Made by a program: the position numbers and the translations under genes. The notes beneath the pieces were generated by a model. That model was not told where the DNA came from. It worked only from the letters and a program-made list of their open reading frames with translations, and searched no databases. From contig DLFY01000334.1 of the NCBI GenBank assembly GCA_002482415.1, forward strand, positions 4,790 through 16,427: DNA of 11,638 nucleotides, written 5' to 3'. Source of the stretch: Phycisphaerales bacterium UBA7708. Lineage in GTDB: Bacteria > Planctomycetota > Phycisphaerae > Sedimentisphaerales > Anaerohalosphaeraceae. Positions 7,036 through 11,638 of this stretch are shown one piece after another. Positions within the stretch are counted from its first letter, which is position 1; every line of letters begins with the position of its first letter.

Positions 7036-7068
7036 AAGCCAAATGGGTTCGTTTGGTTTTGTTTTTAT
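7036..7068 (+). terminator. Probable intrinsic terminator of the vWA-exbB-exbD unit
   Basis: AAGCCAAA (7036-7043) pairs with TTTGGTTT (7052-7059), including one G-T wobble, around an eight-base loop. A T-rich run (TTGTTTTTAT) overlaps and follows the stem. Its place 32 bases after the exbD stop fits transcript termination. Confidence 0.5.
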
Positions 7069-7176
7069 AGTTCAATAAGGCCCCTTTTTTAGAATCCTTC
7101 CGCCAAAATTCAGGCGTTTTCCATGAAGATATTGTCGAGAAAAGAGAGCCTGAAAATAATTTTTAAGATTTTTTTC

Positions 7177-7206
7177 TTGCATAGCCGATAGGAGAAATTG
7201 TAGAAT
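7177..7206 (+). promoter_or_regulatory. Candidate promoter upstream of the beta-helix gene
   Basis: TTGCAT (7177-7182) and TAGAAT (7201-7206, five of six consensus bases) are separated by 18 bases within an AT-rich stretch. The -35 match is only moderate. Confidence 0.3.
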
Positions 7207-7239
7207 ATTTATTGTTAAGTGGGATGATTGTTCTTTACC

Positions 7240-7248
7240 TGTCATAAT
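7240..7248 (+). promoter_or_regulatory. Candidate extended -10 promoter upstream of the beta-helix gene
   Basis: TGT followed by CATAAT (7243-7248) matches the extended -10 form TGn plus five of six -10 bases. No good -35 element is present at the usual distance, which extended -10 promoters tolerate. Confidence 0.3.
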
Positions 7249-7557
7249 AAAATAATACGAAGTGCAGCAAATTATTATCGTGAAAGCAGTTTGCAATTAT
7301 TGATTCCATTGACCAGTCATCCGCACAATGAGGGTAATTTCAGGATTCGGGACAAGAACAGGGATAGGAAAAGGCGGCACATTATGGGCGGGGTTCAAAC
7401 GAGTTTGCATCAGGAACAGGGCTTTGGAGAAAATACCGGTGTTTTTATGGGGGTATGTTTCTTTAGGGCTTCATTAAAATGGAGACTTGGCGTGTCCTGA
7501 TACGGGTCTAAGCGGATGATTAAAAAGATCGGGACGTGAAGGAATTTCAGGAAGAAT

Positions 7558-7563
7558 GGGAGG
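7558..7563 (+). promoter_or_regulatory. Strong Shine-Dalgarno site that fixes the beta-helix gene start
   Basis: GGGAGG lies five bases before the ATG at 7569. It favours this start over the upstream in-frame GTG at 7536, which has no such site and would place charged residues ahead of the signal peptide. Confidence 0.75.
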
Positions 7564-7568
7564 TTACA

Positions 7569-10500
7569 ATGGAACGACATGGGTGGGGTTTTGGGGCGTA
7601 TGTGTGTGCAATCATCTTTTTATTTTCCACATTTGCAGGGGCATCGGTGCAGCCGAATCCGGCAGTGCTTTATGTTGATGCCTCGGCATCCGGAGCCAAT
7701 ACCGGGGCAAACTGGGCGGATGCCTTTACGGATTTGCAGTCGGCGCTGGACGCGGCTATTGTCGGGGATGAAATCTGGGTGGCGGCGGGGACCTACAAAC
7801 CGACGAAGATGACAGGCGGCACGGGGGAGCGATTCAAGGCGTATCAATTGAAAAATGATGTTGGGGTTTACGGCGGATTCAACGGTACCGAAACCGACAA
7901 ATCCCAGCGGAACTGGGATGCGAATCCGACGATTCTGTCGGGCGATTTGAACGGCGATGACAATGATGTCATCCTGCCGACAGAACCGACGCGGCAGGAT
8001 AACTGCTACCATGTCTTCAATCACCTGGCCGGAACGAATCTGACGGCCTCGGCGGTGCTGGATGGATTTATTATCACCGGCGGCAATGGGACGGATACTC
8101 AGGCCTTTGGCGGTGGGATGTTTAACGACGCCAGCAGCCCGACGATCATCCATTGTACCTTCAGGGCCAACAGTGCTGCGTTAACTCTGTGGTCAGGTTT
8201 TGAGCTGAGCGGGGGCGCAATGGCAAATACGAATTCAAGTGCTCCAATCGTCAGCCACTGTGTGTTTACAAGCAATTACGGATACTATGGAGGCGGAATA
8301 GTGAACACCTATGCCTCGGCTCCGATAATCAGTGATTGCAGCTTTACTGCCAACAGTGCCAGTTCGGGAGGCGGAATCTATAATGGAGCAAATACTGCAG
8401 GGGGGTCTCCTGCAAATCCAAAGATAATCCGGTGTACATTTAAGGGAAATTCGGCTCTTGTCGGAGGCGGCATATACAGCAGGTATGGTTTCAATTTAGA
8501 AGTCGCAAATTGTACATTGAGTCAGAACATAGCTTCCCTGAGAGGCGGTGGAATATATCATTTATCCGCCAAAGCGACGATAACTAATTGTGTCTTTGAC
8601 CATAATAGCGCTTCAGGTCAGGGTGGTGAGGGGGGTGGAATCTATAACAAATCTTCCAGCTTATCTATGTCGAATTGTATTTTTACTGAGAATTCTGCCG
8701 CCTTTTCCGGCGGAGGATTGGCTATTTCCATGTCAACTGACCCATTGATCACCAATTCTACTTTCTACGGCAATTCGGGCGGCTCTTATGGTGGTGGAAT
8801 AGCGTGTGATGCTAATGTGCTGCAGATGCATAATTGCATCTTATGGGGCAATACGGCTGTATATGGTCGACAATTATTCAGTTCGGTATATGCCATCAGT
8901 TATTGCAACATGCAGGGCCAGGTGGGAAATGGGCCGGGAAATATAAGCATCGACCCGCTGTTTGTGGATGCGGCCAATGGCAATCTGCGGCTCAAGCCGG
9001 GTTCACCGTGTATCGATGCGGGCAGCAATGCAGCAATTCCGGCGGGCATTACAACAGATTTAGCCGGCAATCCGCGCATTGTGGATGGCAACAGCGACTC
9101 CAATCCAATAGTAGATATGGGAGCGTTTGAATATACCATCTATGAAAGGGTAGCTGCTCCGATTATCCTGCCGGCAGGTGGGACTTACAATGCCGAACAA
9201 AATGTGACGATGACCTGTGCGACAGCGGGGGCTGTGATTCGTTATACCCTTGATGGCAGCGATCCGAATAATGGAATGATTTATGAAGCCGGGACAACGA
9301 TCCCTGTGGAACAGAGTCTTACTTTACGGGCGGTCGGTCTGAATGCTTATATGATCCCCAGTGAAGGGGCTGTGGCCGCTTATAAGCTGATTGTGGCGAC
9401 ACCGACGTTTACGCCGGATAATGGGCGTTATCTTACGGATCAGATAGTGCAGATTGCCTGTGCGACACCGGGAGCAGCGATTTACTATACCACCGACGGC
9501 AGTGATCCAGCCCAGAGCGGGACGATTATTGAAAACGGGGGAACTGTGACGGTTTCGGTGAATCCTGCAACAACCTTGAAAGCAATTGCCTTCAAAGGGA
9601 ATATGGAACCCAGCGCAATAAAATCTGCGTCTTATGCACAATCTCATATTATTTATGTGAATGCCGCAGCGACAGGGGCTAATACCGGGGCAAGCTGGGC
9701 GGATGCCTTTACGGATTTGCAGTCGGCGCTGGGCGTGGCTATTGCCGCGGATGAAATCTGGGTGGCGGCGGGGACTTATAAACCCGGAATTGTGGGGCAG
9801 CGATATAAAGCTTTTCAGTTAAAAAATGGTGTAGGGCTTTATGGTGGATTTAACGGCACCGAGATAGATAGAAATCAGAGGGACTGGGAAGCGAACCTGA
9901 CAATTCTATCAGGCGACCTGAAAGGGAATGATAACAATATTATCTTGCCTACAGAACCAACCCGTCAGGATAATTGTTATCATGTAATTTATAATAGGAT
10001 AGATGTAGAACTGAATGCTTCCGCAGTGCTTGATGGCTTTACTGTTACCGGTGGTAATGCCAACGGTAGTAATCATGGGGAACATGTAGGTGGCGGGATA
10101 TTTAATGATCACTGTAGCCCTACCATAAATAATTGCATATTTAAGGCCAACTCTACTACCTATATGTTTTCTGCTTTTTCGTACGGTTTAGGCGGAGGCA
10201 TGATGAATTATGCCGGTTCCCCATGTATTAGTAACTGTGCTTTTATTGGAAACTATTCTGGATTTGGAGGCGGTATAATTAATGTTAACAATTCAAATCC
10301 GGTGATTACCAATTGTATTTTTTCTGGCAATGCTGTTACTAGCGGTGGAGGTATCTATAACAGTTCTTCCTCTAATCCATTAGTGGCGAATTGTACTTTT
10401 ATTAATAATTCGGCTACTGAATTAGGAGGTGGAATGTGTAATAGGATCTCCTCCCAGCCCTCGATAACAAATTGTACGTTTAGCGGGAATTCAGCTTCTT

Positions 10501-11048
10501 ACTACGGTGGCGGGATATGTAATGATAATGCAAATCCGTCAATTAGTAATTGTATTCTGTGGGGTAATACAGCCCCAACAGGACCACAGATTGATAATTA
10601 TTTCCATTCCAGTAATCCTCTTATTATTTACAGTAATATTCAGGGCGGCTGGACAGGTGAGGGGAATATCGATGCCGATCCGCTGTTTGTGGATGCGGCC
10701 AATGGCAATCTGCGGCTCAAGCCGGGTTCGCCGTGTATCGATGCGGGCAGTAATGCAGCAATTCCGGCGGGAGTTGTCGCGGACCTGCCCGGGACACCGC
10801 GGATTGTGGATGGCAATTGTGATGCCAATGCCGTGGTGGATATGGGTGCATACGAGTATTTCCTGCCGGGCGATTTAAATACGACCTGCAGTGTGAATGT
10901 GGAAGATTTGAGCCTGTTTAGCCCATATTGGCTGGCCGTGGATTGCACCAGTCCGGACAATTGCGGTCAGGCTGATATCGACCGCAACGGCGTGGTTGAT
11001 TTGTCGGACTTTGCGATTCTGGCAGGGCACTGGATGAAAGGCATATAG
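7569..11048 (+). CDS. Secreted duplicated right-handed beta-helix protein with chitobiase-type modules and dockerin-like tail
   Basis: The protein has 1159 residues. A signal peptide (about 1-25, ending FAGA) is followed by two related halves beginning at Tyr35 and Tyr696. Each half has an N-terminal cap (YVDA/YVNA, ADAFTDLQSAL, DEIWVAAGTYKP, LYGGFNGTE, LSGDL), beta-helix coils of about 27-28 residues with NCxFxxNSA and GGGIYN motifs (nine in residues 181-431, six in 841-1003), and a cap of the choice-of-anchor-Q type (DPLFVDAANG, GSPCIDAG, VDMGAFEY/AYEY). Between the halves lie two chitobiase C-terminal-like modules (about 528-608 and 609-690) with YTLDGSDP and YTTDGSDP. Residues 1101-1159 are dockerin-like: a degenerate first calcium loop (GDLNTTCSVNVED), a Cys-containing insert and a canonical second loop (DIDRNGVVDLSD). 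It is probably exported to the cell surface or medium. Adhesion or polysaccharide binding or cleavage is possible, but no catalytic residues are recognised. Confidence 0.93.
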   Translation: MERHGWGFGAYVCAIIFLFSTFAGASVQPNPAVLYVDASASGANTGANWADAFTDLQSALDAAIVGDEIWVAAGTYKPTKMTGGTGERFKAYQLKNDVGVYGGFNGTETDKSQRNWDANPTILSGDLNGDDNDVILPTEPTRQDNCYHVFNHLAGTNLTASAVLDGFIITGGNGTDTQAFGGGMFNDASSPTIIHCTFRANSAALTLWSGFELSGGAMANTNSSAPIVSHCVFTSNYGYYGGGIVNTYASAPIISDCSFTANSASSGGGIYNGANTAGGSPANPKIIRCTFKGNSALVGGGIYSRYGFNLEVANCTLSQNIASLRGGGIYHLSAKATITNCVFDHNSASGQGGEGGGIYNKSSSLSMSNCIFTENSAAFSGGGLAISMSTDPLITNSTFYGNSGGSYGGGIACDANVLQMHNCILWGNTAVYGRQLFSSVYAISYCNMQGQVGNGPGNISIDPLFVDAANGNLRLKPGSPCIDAGSNAAIPAGITTDLAGNPRIVDGNSDSNPIVDMGAFEYTIYERVAAPIILPAGGTYNAEQNVTMTCATAGAVIRYTLDGSDPNNGMIYEAGTTIPVEQSLTLRAVGLNAYMIPSEGAVAAYKLIVATPTFTPDNGRYLTDQIVQIACATPGAAIYYTTDGSDPAQSGTIIENGGTVTVSVNPATTLKAIAFKGNMEPSAIKSASYAQSHIIYVNAAATGANTGASWADAFTDLQSALGVAIAADEIWVAAGTYKPGIVGQRYKAFQLKNGVGLYGGFNGTEIDRNQRDWEANLTILSGDLKGNDNNIILPTEPTRQDNCYHVIYNRIDVELNASAVLDGFTVTGGNANGSNHGEHVGGGIFNDHCSPTINNCIFKANSTTYMFSAFSYGLGGGMMNYAGSPCISNCAFIGNYSGFGGGIINVNNSNPVITNCIFSGNAVTSGGGIYNSSSSNPLVANCTFINNSATELGGGMCNRISSQPSITNCTFSGNSASYYGGGICNDNANPSISNCILWGNTAPTGPQIDNYFHSSNPLIIYSNIQGGWTGEGNIDADPLFVDAANGNLRLKPGSPCIDAGSNAAIPAGVVADLPGTPRIVDGNCDANAVVDMGAYEYFLPGDLNTTCSVNVEDLSLFSPYWLAVDCTSPDNCGQADIDRNGVVDLSDFAILAGHWMKGI
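7701..7800 (+). repeat. N-terminal cap repeat, copy 1 (pairs with 9684-9783)
   Basis: This 100-base segment matches 9684-9783 at about 93 of 100 positions by eye. Downstream of it the two copies still encode similar protein but differ at many synonymous sites. It encodes the TGANWADAF to AAGTYK region. Confidence 0.85.
8109..8861 (+). repeat. Beta-helix coil array 1 (nine coils)
   Basis: Degenerate protein-level repeats of about 28 residues (residues 181-431) recur with an NC-[FL]-xxN-[ST]-A turn and a GGG-[IM]-xN stack. At the DNA level they are diverged, so this is not a recent tandem array. Confidence 0.85.
8952..9046 (+). repeat. C-terminal cap repeat, copy 1 (pairs with 10677-10771)
   Basis: This 95-base segment is identical to 10677-10771 except for three positions by eye. 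It encodes DPLFVDAANG through AAIPAG. Confidence 0.92.
9684..9783 (+). repeat. N-terminal cap repeat, copy 2 (pairs with 7701-7800)
   Basis: This copy lies 1983 bases (661 codons) after copy 1, in the same frame, and differs at about seven of 100 positions. It opens the second half of the beta-helix protein. Confidence 0.85.
10089..10577 (+). repeat. Beta-helix coil array 2 (six coils)
   Basis: Residues 841-1003 hold six coils of about 27 residues with the same NCxF and GGGIxN motifs as array 1. The array is three coils shorter than array 1, which agrees with the 86-residue difference between the spacing of the N-terminal caps (661 codons) and the C-terminal caps (575 codons). Confidence 0.85.
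10677..10771 (+). repeat. C-terminal cap repeat, copy 2 (pairs with 8952-9046)
   Basis: Differs from copy 1 at three of 95 positions by eye, all silent at the protein level in this stretch. It leads into the dockerin-like tail. Confidence 0.92.
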
Positions 11049-11057
11049 GCCAAACAT

Positions 11058-11077
11058 TCGCGGTTCGCAAGCCGCGA
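11058..11077 (+). terminator. Short GC-rich hairpin after the beta-helix gene
   Basis: TCGCGGTT (11058-11065) pairs with AGCCGCGA (11070-11077), with one wobble pair, around a four-base loop, ten bases after the stop. The following bases (TTCTGACAAGG) are not a good U tract, so it may protect the 3' end more than terminate. Confidence 0.35.
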
Positions 11078-11106
11078 TTCTGACAAGGTAATTCTTATTT
11101 CATCGT

Positions 11107-11173
11107 GAAGCTCGGGAAGGATTGAAGATGAAAGCATATATCTTCGAGGCCTTCCCGGGCTTTATGTTTGTTT
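11107..11173 (+). terminator. Long hairpin terminator between the convergent genes
   Basis: GCTCGGGAAGG (11110-11120) pairs with CCTTCCCGGGC (11150-11160), with one wobble, and extends outward by two A-T pairs. An inner GAAGAT/ATCTTC stem (11124-11129, 11140-11145) continues it. TTTATGTTTGTTT follows on the plus strand. It lies between convergent genes and may also stop minus-strand transcription, although the T run on that side is weak. Confidence 0.6.
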
Positions 11174-11183
11174 ATCGGTTCTA

Positions 11184-11638
11184 TCAGCCGATGGAAGCCA
11201 TGGGGACCAGGCAGTTGCAAAGCTGCTCGAGGGTGTAGCGCTGGGCAAGGTCAAAGACCAGCAGACATCCGAAGTTGTGTTCGGAGGCGATGATGAGGGT
11301 GTTAGTGCCCGCAACGCCCCATCCGATTTCCTGCGGCTGATGACCCAGGACAAATAAATCCACATCGAATTTTTGGGCAAGATAGTCCAGCGCCTTTTGC
11401 GAGTGACGCCGGCCCCAGGTCAGCAGATACACGGATTTGGGCCGCTGGATGTCGTCCAGTGTATAGGGGCGGTCGAAAATGGCGGTATCGAAATCCTCCT
11501 CAAAGCCGTCGGCCGGAAGGGAATGCGACAGCCAGATGCGATTGGCGCATTTAACGGCCAGCGGCTGGCTCATCATATAATCAGACATGGCCGCTTCGAC
11601 GTCCTCGAATTTGGCCTTAAAGTGGCGCCGCATTGCGG
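11184..11638 (-). CDS. C-terminal part of a probable calcineurin-like metallophosphoesterase, truncated by the window edge
   Basis: The minus-strand frame runs from the window edge to a TGA at 11184-11186. An ATG at 11633-11631 exists, but the frame stays open to the edge, so the real start is probably outside. About 151 residues are visible. RIWLSHSLP and, later, DLFVLGHQPQEIGW resemble the metal-binding His motifs of the calcineurin-like phosphoesterase and Ser/Thr phosphatase fold (the LSH and GHxP type). NTLIIASEHNFGCLLVFDL resembles the closing strands of that fold. The N-terminal metal motifs (DxH, GDxxD, GNHE) would lie outside the window, so activity cannot be judged. It converges on the beta-helix gene and is separated from it by the 11107-11173 hairpin. 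Confidence 0.65.
   Translation of the reverse strand, partial: AMRRHFKAKFEDVEAAMSDYMMSQPLAVKCANRIWLSHSLPADGFEEDFDTAIFDRPYTLDDIQRPKSVYLLTWGRRHSQKALDYLAQKFDVDLFVLGHQPQEIGWGVAGTNTLIIASEHNFGCLLVFDLAQRYTLEQLCNCLVPMASIG

Larger units (their letters stand above)
7069..7568. other. AT-rich, gene-poor leader region before the beta-helix gene
   Basis: With the terminator above, this makes a gap of 564 bases between coding regions. It is AT-rich up to about 7290 and more mixed after that. I see two candidate promoters (7177-7206 and 7240-7248), a short CGCC/GGCG hairpin with a TTTT tail (7101-7120), and a 38-codon ATG frame at 7384-7500 (MGGVQTSLHQ start) preceded by AAGG. None of the short frames resembles a known protein. 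If a promoter near 7240 is used, the beta-helix mRNA would have a leader of about 315 bases. Confidence 0.4.

Noticed and set aside
7228..7500. Plus-strand frame of 90 codons in the leader region
   Set aside because: It needs a TTG start with no ribosome site, and the protein has no recognisable feature; only the inner ATG at 7384 was kept as a weak note.
7536..7568. Upstream GTG start for the beta-helix protein
   Set aside because: It would add 11 mostly charged residues before the signal peptide and lacks a Shine-Dalgarno site, whereas the ATG at 7569 has GGGAGG five bases upstream.
7620..8153. Minus-strand frame of 177 codons opposite the start of the beta-helix gene
   Set aside because: Antisense shadow of a strongly supported coding region; the product is Arg/Ile-rich with no recognisable motif.
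8109..10577. Repeated short motifs that might look like a CRISPR or tandem DNA repeat
   Set aside because: The repeats are in frame, degenerate at the DNA level and conserved at the protein level, which fits beta-helix coils.

Overview
The window most likely comes from a planctomycete, probably of the Phycisphaerae/Sedimentisphaerales type. The main evidence is a large secreted right-handed beta-helix protein that ends in a dockerin-like pair of calcium loops separated by a Cys-containing insert, an architecture I associate with that group. Moderate GC, weak or absent Shine-Dalgarno sequences in front of several genes, and an ExbB/ExbD pair (Gram-negative envelope) fit this. The assignment is inference from protein style, not from a marker gene.

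Layout. Bases 1-1358 hold two translationally coupled polytopic membrane proteins of unknown function; the first is cut by the window edge. Bases 1460-2839 encode RarA (MgsA), a AAA+ replication-fork maintenance ATPase. Bases 2948-3532 encode 5-formyltetrahydrofolate cyclo-ligase. Bases 3583-4743 encode a membrane-anchored LysM plus L,D-transpeptidase (YkuD) enzyme of peptidoglycan. Bases 4846-7004 form a compact three-gene set: a TonB-like anchored protein whose C-terminal domain is von Willebrand factor A (vWA), then ExbB/TolQ and ExbD/TolR proton-channel subunits. A terminator-like hairpin follows at about 7036. Bases 7005-7568 are a gene-poor, AT-rich leader region with candidate promoters. 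Bases 7569-11048 encode a secreted protein of 1159 residues built from two related halves. Each half has an N-terminal cap, beta-helix coils and a C-terminal cap; two chitobiase-C-terminal-like modules lie between the halves and a dockerin-like tail closes the protein. Hairpins at 11058-11077 and 11107-11173 separate it from a convergent minus-strand gene, probably a metallophosphoesterase, cut by the right window edge. All other genes are on the plus strand.

How the genes may work together. The most interesting unit is the vWA-ExbB-ExbD set. The vWA protein has the TonB/TolA-like S-x3-H transmembrane motif (S16 and H20 when started at 4846) and a proline/glutamate/lysine-rich stalk, but carries a vWA domain with an intact MIDAS metal site where TonB would have its receptor-binding domain. 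This suggests a proton-motive-force-driven motor that pulls on a periplasmic metal-dependent adhesion module. The L,D-transpeptidase gene just upstream makes a link to the cell wall possible. The giant beta-helix protein looks like a surface or secreted adhesin or carbohydrate-active scaffold. Its sequence shows recent internal duplication or gene conversion of the caps.
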